From: Leishmania martiniquensis
Taxonomy: Eukaryota; Euglenozoa; Kinetoplastea; Trypanosomatida; Trypanosomatidae
Reading direction: 5' to 3'
NCBI RefSeq assembly: GCF_017916325.1
Contig: NC_090164.1
Coordinates: 1,097,501 to 1,161,500, forward strand
DNA: 64,000 nt
Shown here piece by piece: positions 19,512 to 29,600 of this stretch. Made by a program: the position numbers and the translations under genes. Within the stretch, counting starts at the first letter, position 1. The number at the start of each line of letters is the position of its first letter. The notes under the pieces were generated by a model. That model had not been told where the DNA came from, searched no databases, and saw only the letters and a list, made by a program, of their open reading frames with translations.

Positions 19512-22403
19512 ATGGTGACGGAGCTGGACGTGAGTGGCATTACCGTGTCGTTCCCTTTCGACCCGTATCCGACCCAGTTGGAGTTCATGCGCAGCGTCGT
19601 GGAGTGCCTGCAGCAGGGCTTGAACGGGTTGCTTGAGTCCCCAACTGGGACTGGCAAGACACTCTGCCTGCTGTGTAGCACGCTTGGCTGGCTTGCGGCC
19701 ACCTCGCAAGGTGCGGTCCGTAGGCACACCAGCGGCCCGGATCAGCAATGCCGAAGTATGCACGCCCACAAGGTGGTCTACTGCAGTCGAACGCATGCTC
19801 AGCTTACGCAGGTGGTGCGCGAGCTAAAGCGCACGTCGTATGCGCAGCGTGTCACCATGGCCGTGCTGGGCTCCCGTGAACACATGTGCTTGAACAAGGA
19901 GGTGACGAAACTGTCGTCTTCGCAAGCGCAGCATGCCATGTGCAGTGCGCTGCGGGCGGAACGCAATTGCCGCTTTTTCCGTGGTTTGCAGTCGGCAACC
20001 GCCGGTGCCAGCCTTCTCCCGCCTGAGTGCGTGGTGCATGACATGGAGGACTTAATGCGAGAGGGAAGTCGAAGCGGGTTCTGCCCGTACTTTCACGAAC
20101 GTGACGCGGCGATGGACGCCGACATTGTGCTCATGCCTTACAACTACATCCTCGACCCCTCGCTGCAGCAGCAACTGCCCTTCGAGCTGGCGAACTGCAT
20201 TCTCATTGTGGACGAGGCGCACAACCTGCCCTCCGTGCTCAGCAGCTCGGGCTGTCGGACCTTATCGCCGCTGGATCTGACCACCGCCATCCATGACTGC
20301 TCAAGGGCTATCGCAATGCACCGTCTTGCCGCAAAGAAGTCGGAGCTTGATGAGGATGTGGCGGCACAGGAAGAGCAGGAGTTGGCGTCTCTAAAAATCT
20401 TGCTGCACCGGCTAGAGACGTGCCTCTACGCGGAGCCCATGGAGGAACCGGCAGGGGTGGCGGCGGCGGCGGCGGCCCCGACGATGACGACGACGACGCG
20501 GCGCGACGTGGTACGAGATGCTCGGTACATGTTCACGTTCTTGGAAAAGGCCCTGATAACTCGCGAGATCTTTGGGACGCAGTCGGACGGCGTCGCGTCG
20601 GCGTCGGGGCTCACAGGGACTATAGGGAAGTGTGTGACGCTTTTGGCCAATAGTGAGCGGCCCGCGACAAGCCTCGTGCGAGTGCAGCAGTTCCTCACTT
20701 CCGTCTTCGCTCTCGATCCCGCTCTTCTCGACTCCACCAGATTTGTGCTGCAGCAGCAGCTTGCTGCCGGCAAGGCGGCCCGCTTACTCGGCTTCTGGGA
20801 ACTGGATAACGCGCGCTGGATGCGGCAGGTCGCGTCGACATTGCATTCGGTCTTGCTTACGAGCGGCACGTTGTCCCCTCTGGACCAGTTTGCGGCGGAG
20901 CTTGGGGTAGAGTTTCAAGTGCGACGAAAGGGAGATCACGTCATCCAGCCCGACCAGGTGCTCGGTGGGGTCCTCTGTCGTGGGCCGAGCGGCGAGAAGC
21001 TTAATGGCGGCTATTCATACCGCAGCAGCGTGGACTACCGCGTAGGCCTTGGCATGAGTCTCGCCAACATCGCCCGCAACACACCTGGCGGCACTCTCGT
21101 CTTCTTCCCCAGCTATGTCGCCATGAACTCCGTCGTCGAGTTGTGGCGGGCGGGAAGTGGGCGAGCCGGGGACACCAAAACGGTGTGGGGCCTCTTGTCG
21201 GAGCTGAAGCCTATCTTCGTGGAGCCGAGCAGCTCTCACGAGCTACCAACCATTGTGGAAGGCTTCCAAAAAGAAGTAGACGCGTCACCACACCGTGGTG
21301 CGATTCTTCTGGCGGTGTGCCGCGGCAAGATCAGCGAGGGCATCGACTTTGCCGATCATCATGGCCGTTGCGTGATTGTGACCGGCATCCCGTACGCCAA
21401 CCACACTGACCTCTTTGTCCGCCTCAAACGCGAGTACACCACGTCGGTCGCGCTGCAGCGGCCGCTGGTGAATGGCAAGCCCTTCACGGGCGATGACTGG
21501 TACAGAAACGAGGCGATGCGGGCGGTCAATCAGTGCGTCGGCCGCGTGATCCGGCACAAGGACGACTACGGCGTTGTCCTGTTCGCTGACGAGCGCTTCG
21601 AGGCACTTCTGTCGGGCGTGTCGGAGTGGGTGCGACGGAGCACTCGGGTTTTCTCGGAATTCCGCGGCGCCTACGCTGCCGTCGCGCAGTTTTTCGGTGG
21701 CCGATGCCGCCGCGCGACCAAGACGGCCTCTGTTCCATATGTGGTGGTCGAAAACGGCGGCGCCGCTGCGGCTGAGCTGCCTCCTTCTGCGACGCTTGCA
21801 AAGCTGTACGCAGATGTACAGGATCGTCAGCACGAGGAGCAAGTGCAGGAGGCGCGTAGGCGCCGTTTCGAGGAAGTGCGCGAGGCCAAAGCCAGCGCAC
21901 GCAAGGATACCGTCACGTCCTTGATGTCGCCGTTGGCACCTGGGCCGTTTGTGTCGATTTCAAGGCAGGATTGCGCCGACGATACCTCCTTGAGGCTGCG
22001 ACTCACCTCCGCCGAGACACAGGGTGTGACAGTAGTGTCGGCAGGGACGGGTGGCACTGCGGACGTGTGCAGTGGTGTGCAGAAGGAGCAGTCGGACGGC
22101 CCCCCAAAGCTCGGCTCTTCGTCTAAGGAGTTCTGCGATTTTCTCAAGGCGCGCGTGCCCGTGGAGGTATACCACCGCTTTAAGATGGTGCTTGCCCAGC
22201 TGGCAGCCCTCCGACCGCTTTTGCACGCGTCACCGTCTGCTGCCACCGATGAACTCGCAAGGCTGCTCGCGCCGTTGCGGTCCGTCTTCCACGCGGCAGA
22301 CCCCGTCCACCACCGTTGTCTCTTCGCTGAATTCGGTCGCCATCTTCCCGAGGAGTTCCGCCCACTGTATGCTGCCCTTCTCAAGTCCAACGGGCTGACG
22401 TGA
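19512..22403 (+). CDS. RTEL1: RTEL1-type iron-sulphur DNA helicase (XPD/FANCJ superfamily 2)
   Basis: The 963-aa protein carries Walker A SPTGTGKT at residues 43-50 and a DEAH box at 234-237. Four cysteines of the 4Fe-4S cluster are at about 126, 144, 153 and 191. Motif VI reads QCVGRVIRH. The opening GITVSFPFDPYPTQLEFM and the LNGLLESPTGTGKTLCLLC context match RTEL1 more closely than XPD or FANCJ. The last ~90 residues (FCDFLKARVPVEVYHRFKMV onward) look like the harmonin-homology fold found C-terminally in RTEL1. RTEL1 unwinds D-loops and telomeric T-loops or G-quadruplexes and limits recombination. No PCNA-binding box is evident at the C-terminus. Alternative: another Rad3-family helicase, less likely. 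Confidence 0.92.
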   Translation: MVTELDVSGITVSFPFDPYPTQLEFMRSVVECLQQGLNGLLESPTGTGKTLCLLCSTLGWLAATSQGAVRRHTSGPDQQCRSMHAHKVVYCSRTHAQLTQVVRELKRTSYAQRVTMAVLGSREHMCLNKEVTKLSSSQAQHAMCSALRAERNCRFFRGLQSATAGASLLPPECVVHDMEDLMREGSRSGFCPYFHERDAAMDADIVLMPYNYILDPSLQQQLPFELANCILIVDEAHNLPSVLSSSGCRTLSPLDLTTAIHDCSRAIAMHRLAAKKSELDEDVAAQEEQELASLKILLHRLETCLYAEPMEEPAGVAAAAAAPTMTTTTRRDVVRDARYMFTFLEKALITREIFGTQSDGVASASGLTGTIGKCVTLLANSERPATSLVRVQQFLTSVFALDPALLDSTRFVLQQQLAAGKAARLLGFWELDNARWMRQVASTLHSVLLTSGTLSPLDQFAAELGVEFQVRRKGDHVIQPDQVLGGVLCRGPSGEKLNGGYSYRSSVDYRVGLGMSLANIARNTPGGTLVFFPSYVAMNSVVELWRAGSGRAGDTKTVWGLLSELKPIFVEPSSSHELPTIVEGFQKEVDASPHRGAILLAVCRGKISEGIDFADHHGRCVIVTGIPYANHTDLFVRLKREYTTSVALQRPLVNGKPFTGDDWYRNEAMRAVNQCVGRVIRHKDDYGVVLFADERFEALLSGVSEWVRRSTRVFSEFRGAYAAVAQFFGGRCRRATKTASVPYVVVENGGAAAAELPPSATLAKLYADVQDRQHEEQVQEARRRRFEEVREAKASARKDTVTSLMSPLAPGPFVSISRQDCADDTSLRLRLTSAETQGVTVVSAGTGGTADVCSGVQKEQSDGPPKLGSSSKEFCDFLKARVPVEVYHRFKMVLAQLAALRPLLHASPSAATDELARLLAPLRSVFHAADPVHHRCLFAEFGRHLPEEFRPLYAALLKSNGLT

Positions 22404-23457
22404 GGGCGCGCCAGCGGCGGCGGCGGGCGGGCTCGCCGCCCTATTCGCACGCCTGCGGTGATGGACGGGCGTGTGCGCGTGTGCCATGCCGCTCTGCCGT
22501 CGATGCGGGTGCGCCGTTTTCTTGTGACACACACACCACCACAATATCAATAAGCTTTGCCCTCTTCTCCGGCGTCTCAAGCGGGGCCTCTATTATGCTG
22601 AGCCGTCTTCGATTGCTGACGCCTTTCGAGCTTCGCTTCAAGCCAAAGACTGCGCCACGATGATTCTCTCCCTGTCTCTTTCACGCCTTCTATCCGTCTC
22701 CCTCTCTCTCGCTGCCTCCTCCCCGTCGTGGCGCGCCCCATATGCCGCTCGCACATCGGGTCGTCCCCCCTCCGCCCCCTTCACCTCAGCAGTGACGCTT
22801 TGCACGCAGGCGACTTGGTGCCGCGCCGTACGTTCGTCTCACTGTCTTAAAAAGCCGTCTCTTTCCCTTCGGATTAGCGCCGCAGTGACGCTGGCGGCGG
22901 ACCGCAACTGGCAAGTCTGAGGAGGGGCACTGCTTCCAACTGCTGTGCCACTTGGAGAGGTTCTCCTCGCGTGACTGCTGCATTCCCTCAGCCCCTCGGC
23001 CTCATCGCTTTCTCACATACAGGTGACGGCCGACAAATCGTGTCACGCCTTTCATAAGGTCCGCCACGCTGCCATTAGTTTCGGCGGCGCCTCCCGCGTC
23101 TCGGCATCGCGGCGGCCCCCTTTTCTCTGTGGCCCTCTCCTGAAGCGCGTCGTCTTTTCTCTCTACGTGCATGTGTCTGCACGCGAACGCTTCCACAACG
23201 CACATTTTTGTCGCTGCCCCCCTTTTCCTCTCCATCCCATTCACCGTTACCTCTTTTTTTTTATTTTTATTTTTAGCTTCCGTTTGTGTAGCGGAGGCGA
23301 TTTTTCCCCACTCACTGAGTATCTCTCCGACTTGTCTCCCCCTCCCCTTACCGACCCGTTTGGCACTCCCTCTGTTCTCTGCTGCTCTGTGAAACAGCGT
23401 TCCCATCTTACACCCCCTCTCCTTCACCTTCATACACGTCCTTTCTGATCATTCTAA
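22404..23457. other. Intergenic region upstream of the NEK kinase
   Basis: No supported gene. A long T/A-rich pyrimidine tract at 23251-23274 ends in AG 23275-23276, the likely splice acceptor, leaving a 5'UTR of about 180 nt. TC-rich runs at 22670-22720. Confidence 0.5.
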
Positions 23458-25092
23458 ATGTCAGGGGAGACGGCAGCGGCGGAGCAGCGCATGCAGGACT
23501 ATGAGGTCTTCGAGCATCTGGGCTCCGGCGCCACAAGCGACGTGTACCGAGTGAAGAACAGGACGAACAACCGCACGTATGTGCTGAAAAAAATGTCGCT
23601 TGCGAACATGAGCGACGAGGAGCAGCTGCGGGCCAAGAGAGAGATTGTCGTCATGGACAACGTCGACCACCCGAATGTTGTAAAGTTTCGGGAGAGCTTT
23701 ATCGACCCCGTGGACAACTCCGTCGACATCATCATGGAGTACTGCGAGTTTGGCACCCTTGAGGATCTCATTGAGCGACAGCGCTACGAGGGTTGCCCCT
23801 TTCCTACCGACGTGCTGCTGGAGTGGATGGCAGAGCTGCTGTGCGGACTGGCCCACATCCACTCCACTCGCATCCTTCATCGCGACCTCAAGACGAGCAA
23901 CATTTTTGTCACCTCAAAGAATCACTTGAAGCTTGGCGACTTTGGCGTCTGCACGATTCTTTCGAATCCAAACGCCAAGGCGCAGAGTATGATCGGCACC
24001 CCTCTTTACTTTGCGCCAGAGGTTTGCAACAACGAGCCCCACGATGAGAGGAGCGACGTGTGGAGTCTCGGCATAGTCTTCTACGAGATGTGCACCCTGC
24101 GACGTCCTTTTGAGGCAGACAACCTGTTCACGTTGATCCAGCTCATCCTCGAGTCGGACATTGAGCCATTCAGCAACGGCGTGGACAGCTCGCTGGAGGG
24201 GCTCGTGCGGCAGATGCTGGACAGAGATCCAAGCCGACGTCCAACCGCACAGGAGCTCATCGATGTGCATCTCGAAGTGCCTGTGAGCCATCCGTCGCAC
24301 CCGTCGCAGAAGCCGTCCAGAGGCCGTCTCGTTCAACAGTTCAGTGGACCCAAACTGCACTACAAGAAGAAGTGGCCGCCGCCGGAGGGCACTGTGACAG
24401 CTGCTGAAAAGGGCGATAAGGCGCGCGTGACACACGAATGGATTCACACGTGCAGTGCGCTAGACGTTCTTATGGAACCGCAGCAGACCTCGCATTGCCC
24501 ATCGACCGCCGTCAAAACAAAGAGTGGCGCGACAGCTGCGCAGTCTTCGCATCCTGCAGCCAGCGGTCCACCGGAGGCAGCCTTCGTGGTTGCAAAGCCG
24601 AACGCGGAGAAATCGGCGAAGAAGACGGCCTCGAGGAGTGCTGCGGCATCCAACACCTCTTCCAGAACACGCAATCGAACGAAGGCCACAGAGCACGCAG
24701 AGGCGCAGAAGGAGCATGCTCTCAGGAGTGCTTCTTTGCCCAGCTTCACAATGCGAGAGCTGCAGCTGGACGTGCAGCGACGTCGCACAGCCATGTTCGG
24801 TGAGGAAAGCTCGTTAAGCGTCGACGACGCGCCTGTGGTAATCGAGGTTCGGGGGGTCTCTCTCGCAGAGGTATGGGGCGCATCACGTGACCTCCGCAGC
24901 ACGTTTGAGGCGCACAGCGGTAGCTCCGTAGCAATGGTGACCATACCGAAAGACACCGCTTCTTTTCTCGCTGACATCGCCGCCGTCATTGATCGACACG
25001 CGGCGAACGGTAGACCGATCGCGTTGGAGGCATTAGATGAGGCTTCTGGTCTCCTCTGCAGGTATAAATACCTGAACTACGGCGTGCAGTGA
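23458..25092 (+). CDS. NEK-family serine/threonine protein kinase, 544 aa
   Basis: The kinase domain occupies about residues 15-270. Glycine-rich loop LGSGATSDVY is at 21-30 and the ATP-lysine is in VLKK (K44). Catalytic loop HRDLKTSN is at 141-148, DFG at 161-163, and GTPLYFAPE at 180-188. The GTPLY(F/Y)(A/S)PE activation segment and the overall pattern (MEYCEFGTLEDLI, YEMCTLRRPF, GLVRQMLDRDPSRRPTA) are typical of NIMA-related kinases, which regulate mitosis and flagella and are expanded in trypanosomatids. The C-terminal ~270 residues are a Ser/Ala/Lys-rich linker and a final domain with a predicted alpha/beta pattern and no named match. All catalytic residues are present, so it should be active. 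Confidence 0.93.
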   Translation: MSGETAAAEQRMQDYEVFEHLGSGATSDVYRVKNRTNNRTYVLKKMSLANMSDEEQLRAKREIVVMDNVDHPNVVKFRESFIDPVDNSVDIIMEYCEFGTLEDLIERQRYEGCPFPTDVLLEWMAELLCGLAHIHSTRILHRDLKTSNIFVTSKNHLKLGDFGVCTILSNPNAKAQSMIGTPLYFAPEVCNNEPHDERSDVWSLGIVFYEMCTLRRPFEADNLFTLIQLILESDIEPFSNGVDSSLEGLVRQMLDRDPSRRPTAQELIDVHLEVPVSHPSHPSQKPSRGRLVQQFSGPKLHYKKKWPPPEGTVTAAEKGDKARVTHEWIHTCSALDVLMEPQQTSHCPSTAVKTKSGATAAQSSHPAASGPPEAAFVVAKPNAEKSAKKTASRSAAASNTSSRTRNRTKATEHAEAQKEHALRSASLPSFTMRELQLDVQRRRTAMFGEESSLSVDDAPVVIEVRGVSLAEVWGASRDLRSTFEAHSGSSVAMVTIPKDTASFLADIAAVIDRHAANGRPIALEALDEASGLLCRYKYLNYGVQ

Positions 25093-26260
25093 CGGGTCGC
25101 GTGCCGACAGTGGTGTCTCCTCATTGTGTCCCTTCAGATCCTCGCTCTACCGCATTGAATGGAGGTCTGCATTTGTCTGCGTGCGTGCCTGTGTAAGTGG
25201 AGAGTGGCGAACACGTGCCACCTTGTTGCCTACTGGCGAATGCGTTAAGGGTTATTTGTTCTCTCGCCTTTAGCGCGCTTCCGCTTCGCCTCACATGCCG
25301 TCGGTCTCCCCCCTTCCCCCACACCTATGCACACACACACACACACATACGACTGCTGCGGCTTTTTTTTCTTTCGTCGCGTCTTCTGCTCCCTCATCGC
25401 GCCTTGTGCCGCTCTTATCTTGTTTGGCATTCTCATTCCTGCCTGCGAAGCACACATACCCTGTTTGCTGTGCAGGGTGTGGCAGTTATTTTTTCCTGCA
25501 GCGTTCACTGAGACGATCGCGAGTGGTGACGAGAAAGACGTATGAGCAGACCTGGAGGGGAGGGAGACGCGCACGCTCATGAGCGTAGTCGTTTCCTCTT
25601 TCGCCTCTTCCTCACTTGCCTGTGGATGTGTCTCGCTGCCTAGTTCCAGCAATTTACTAGGCGAAGAAACCGCGAGGTCAGGCGATGTGGGACTAGCCTG
25701 GGGGTGGTGGCGGCGGAACGTGGTTCCGTTCTTGGGCAGCCACAATCAAAGAAATAGGGTGCTGCAAGGTGTTGCTAAGATCAGAGTTTTCGGCAACTGC
25801 CTTTCTCCCCTCAACGGAGGCACACAGAAATGGAGCCTCCTCGGCTTTTCTCTCTGCTATCTCATCCGGAATCGCAACGGATGCCTATGCCTCGCCTACG
25901 CCTTCTTTTTCGTTGTGTGTGTGTGGGGGGGAGGGGTTGGCAGTCCTTTGCGTAGAGAATGCTGTATATCTCCGCCCGTCTCTCTTTTTCACCTCGTCTG
26001 GCGGAGTCGCCCCTCCTCTGCCGCTGCCGCTGCCGACACCACAGAAAAAGTTTCGCGCGGACGACGGCGAGGATGGGGACAGAGGGCGCACCGGGGCATT
26101 CCCACCGGCCATCGCGCCTTTGCTTTTCCATCTTTCCACATTCTTGCTTTCCACGGCTTGAGCTCGCACAGGAAAAGGGCTGACGCATTCACAACCGGCA
26201 AGCCCGATTTCAGCGGCACTCCTGCACAGATGCTGGCGGCAATGAGGGATTAGAGGTGCT
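25093..26260. other. Intergenic region after the NEK kinase
   Basis: No supported gene. CA tract at 25330-25347 followed by T-rich sequence; GT/G-rich run at 25914-25936. A 224-codon + frame (25579-26253) has no family signal and I do not call it. Likely 3'UTR and spacer. Confidence 0.45.
25330..25347. repeat. (CA)n microsatellite
   Basis: Uninterrupted CA dinucleotides in the 3' region of the NEK gene. Confidence 0.9.
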
Positions 26261-26268
26261 GCATTGCC

Positions 26269-26469
26269 GTGCCTGATGGCTTCCTGGCCGGAGGGGGGAG
26301 GATTTGGCCTGAGGGCAAAGCAAAGGCGTTCGAGCTCTCCAAGCAAGTGTACGCGCTACTCGATCGCGGCGTGTACGGTGGCTACCAGGCGGCGGGCCTC
26401 ACCATCATTTCGGACGGCAACGGCGGCGAGGAATCCCACCTGGCGGATGGGCGCGCGGATCCGAGGTGA
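26269..26469 (+). pseudogene. Decayed coding fragment, family unknown
   Basis: A 66-codon frame with strongly GC-biased third positions. Its composition is that of a folded protein: FELSKQVYALLDRGVYGGYQ, then AAGLTIISDGNGGEESH. No credible ATG or splice context; its first codon is GTG. Likely a piece of a formerly longer gene. Not recognised. Confidence 0.4.
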
Positions 26470-27237
26470 GGTGCTCGGTGGTGCTCACCGTCACATGGAG
26501 GTCCAAGTTCATCCCCTCACTGAGGTTTACCGCATGATACACACGCACACGCACATTGCAGCAAACCGATCCCCTCGCGTCGTCATCGTGGTCTGGCACG
26601 GCACTCTCCGTAGACTCGTGCGATGAGGCCGATGGTGTGAAAATGTGTGTGTGTGTGCTGACGGGCGCGCTCATCTGACATTCGGTAACGGTGGACAGCA
26701 CGAAGGGTTGTGTTGAGGCTTCCTTGAGGCCTCTGACCTGCCAGCGGAGTGCCCGCTTTCCCGCCTCACACGCCATCTCGGTCCTCGAGCACAGCCCCCG
26801 ACTTTCCCTTCCACTTTTTCCCCCCATCAACGATTGACAATAATGTAGGCTGCGTTGAAACTGACTACCCCCAAAGTCACTCTGAAAAAAGTCTGTACAG
26901 CCGCCGGCGCTTGATGGACAGACTCATCGCTCACTGAGTCCAAGCGGCTGGGGAGAGCATTGGCCGCCGCAAGCGAAGCAAAGCTCCCGTCGAAAGGATA
27001 AAGGCAGCAAAGGGGGCCGCCGCTGTTGTGCCCAAAGAAAACCTTCCTTGTGGTATGGGGGGGGGGGCAGCCTCGCGGAACTGCACGGGCGAGCAACAAA
27101 TCCCAAGGAGGCTTTGTGCGTGCGAGGGAGAGAGCCCACCCACGGAAGGATTCGTTAGCCTCTACCCAGAGGGCCCCGGCGTCCGCGACGTGTGGCTGCC
27201 GAGGCTGAAGGGGTGATCTGCCAGCAATACTACAGCT

Positions 27238-27471
27238 TTGGCCCCCCTTGGGACAACTGCTTCTGCCCTCTCTGCCCTAGTGAAACGCCTTCAGCAGAAG
27301 GGGGCTGGCATCCCTACCCAACTGGTGGATAGGCCTCCGACGTCCCAGCTCATCGCTGTCGTCAAGTGGTTTCGAAGGGTCATTGAGATGAGGGCTCAGC
27401 CTACGGGACCAATGACTCGAACATCAGAAGCAACCGGTCATGCGCGGGTGCGCAGACGCGGCACGCGCTAA
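27238..27471 (+). pseudogene. Decayed coding fragment, helical
   Basis: A frame starting at TTG with TASALSALVKRLQQKG, then IPTQLVDRPPTSQLIAVVKW: amphipathic helices joined by a proline turn, the kind of sequence seen in recombinase core-binding or other helical domains. No ATG start and stops on both sides. Family not established. Confidence 0.35.
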
Positions 27472-28243
27472 AGCGGGTTGACCGGAGAAGCTGGGCGACG
27501 GTGCCCAAAATGACGAGGGATGTCCACTGACGGCGGTTGTGCGAGCTGCGAGCGATGCCGGCTCCCTCGCTCAAGCACCACACCTTGTGGCTCCTGCAGT
27601 GGCCGAACGGATCCACTTCATGGCTGTCGCCGGAAAGTGAAAGGTGGCCGAAAGCCGCGAAAGCCCTCATCACAGCCAGAAGGAGCTGTAGCACTGCAGC
27701 CAGCGGAAATGGAGCCCGCTGAGCCGCTAGGTGGAGCAGATAACAGCGACGCCCGGCGCCCAAGGCTGCGAGCGGAAGAGGGTAGCGGAGCCTCTGTCTC
27801 CAAATACACAGGAGCAGAGGGATGCTGCACCGTCACCCACGCGCCGAGGGATACTCTCCCCTGCGGGGCATCGCTGTTGTTGTTGAAGCAGTGCAGGTGC
27901 TTGTGACCTGAGCTGTCTACCGCCTGTGGGCGCTTCAGTGTCGGGGTTAGTGTGGCGTCTGCTTCGCGCCCGACGGCCCCGCTTAACCGCACTACCCCTC
28001 CATCCTAGAAAGGGGTGGAGTGGGGGGGCGTAAGAGGATACCGAAACGCCGTGGCCGGACGATTATGGTGTAGCCCTCACCATATGCTGGAAGGAAGAGT
28101 GCTCGCTTGCTCACCACCCGCACTCCGGTGCCGTCAGCTGTGCGTCCCTCCTCCCCACTCCCGCGGGCCACCGCGTGCGCAGAACGACGGCCTCGGCGAG
28201 GTGCGCTTTTTCCGCGCGACTCCTCTTCAAGATCGGCGATACA

Positions 28244-28259
28244 GTGTGTGTGTGTGTGT
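28244..28259. repeat. (GT)8 microsatellite
   Basis: Readable GT dinucleotide run inside the decayed region. Confidence 0.9.
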
Positions 28260-29074
28260 TCTGTGTCGCCGCGGTGGGGCACCTTACAGTGCCTGGCGTC
28301 CTGCAACTAGGGTCCATGCCTGTCGAGAGAACAGGCGGGTTGACATGCTCGCCAGATCCCCGGGCTATGGCCTCCAACACACGGGGTGGAGGCCAAGACC
28401 GCACTGATCAGTGTCAGTGCCACCCTCTGCTATCAGACGACCTTTGCTGGAAGCCCGCGGCGGTCTTGTACGAAATTCACCGTCTTGAGGGTGCTCGTGG
28501 TGTGCTGGCCCTGCCCCCTTGGGCCTTCTCCATGGCCACCGCACCCTGAGCGCAACGCCCTCACTGAGCTGAAGTGTTGCCGCGGGCCAACGTGTGGCCT
28601 GCGCAGTCGTGGGCACGGCTGCCCTCGTGACGTTGGTGACCGCGGGCGATGGCATCCCGCTTGTAGCAGAAGAGGATCGGTAGGACAAGTCCGTATCAGC
28701 CCTGTACCGCATCGCTGACCGATGGGGGGGAACCCCTTCACATATCACCGGGGCTCGAGCTGACGACACGCGTGGAGGACGCGCCGCTGTTCGGGTCGGC
28801 TGCCGAGCCAAAAACGTCCTTTTATCTTTCGCAGAGGACTTCGTGTGGACGGGAACAGCAGGAGACTATCGGTGCGCCACCCGGTCAAGAGGACGGCCAA
28901 GCGCACCGTGGCGTCCCGCACGCTGACGTTCACCATCCCGCCGCCTGCGCTCTTCATGCTGCGCATCGCCGCCCTCGACTCCGCTCAGGAATGCCGAAAC
29001 GCATCTCCAATCAGCCACCACGTACTTGGATGCGATGTCCCTCTGCCGGACCTCGTTGCAAAGGAACGCTGTGA

Positions 29075-29227
29075 GGTGTGCACAAGCGGGGCGCGCAGCG
29101 CCTGCGCAAGCTGGGCACCCGTGTTGCGAACATGTCCACCGCCGTGCCCGTTGGGATCACCGAAGGAGCAACCCTGACGTCTCACCGTCCCGCAGCTAAG
29201 CGCACAGCTATGCAGCGGCAAATGTGA
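29075..29227 (+). pseudogene. Decayed coding fragment with HKRGAQRL motif
   Basis: A 50-codon open segment just after a stop at 29072-29074, ending TGA 29225-29227. It begins GVHKRGAQRLRKLG. The preceding frame (28845-29177) supplies a protein-like piece ending in TFTIPPPALFMLRIAAL, so a frameshift between the two is plausible. The H-(K/R)-G-A pattern recalls the histidine/arginine box of tyrosine recombinases, but the other catalytic residues were not located. Confidence 0.3.
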
Positions 29228-29600
29228 GTGGACGAGCTGGATGACGCTAAACGTGCCCGCACAAGTCTAGAGCAGCGATGCGACACCTGGATCCGCAAGG
29301 ACGAGCGTGAGAGTGCCTATTGGCCAAGCAATGAGGCGCGCACCGAGCCACAGGCGGCGGGCCTCGCGCTGTGCCGACTCCTCCGGGATTGGCGCCCCGA
29401 TGGGGGCAGCAGCGGGTGCGTCCGTGGCGGGCCATTTACCCTCGTGCACACGTGCAGCAGCAGTCGAATGGGGTTGGTGGCATGCGGCAAGGTCTGTCTC
29501 TGAACACCTCTAGCGAGGGCACGCACCATCTGCGTAACGCGAGGAACATCGAGGTTGTGCTCTTTTATCTACCATACCGGCCGGCTGAACGCCGGTAGGG

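Larger units (their letters stand above)
26261..29600 (+). mobile_element. Gene-free region with decayed + strand coding fragments; suspected mobile-element remains
   Basis: No intact gene, yet several separate + strand segments show coding-like third-position GC bias and smooth protein-like composition, broken by stops and frame changes. The best are at 26269-26469, 27238-27471, 28845-29177, 29075-29227 and 29228-29503, described individually. All lie on the strand of the transcription unit. The pattern suggests one or more inactivated coding elements rather than random UTR. A fragment with HKRGAQRLRKLG (29081 onward) faintly resembles the H-x-x-(K/R)-G motif area of tyrosine-recombinase mobile elements such as the TATE/DIRS group of trypanosomatids. 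That assignment is only a hypothesis. Confidence 0.35.

Noticed and set aside
25579..26253. 224-codon + strand frame after the NEK kinase
   Set aside because: No ATG with a convincing acceptor, low-complexity Ser/Gly/Arg content, interrupted by G-run simple sequence, no family resemblance.
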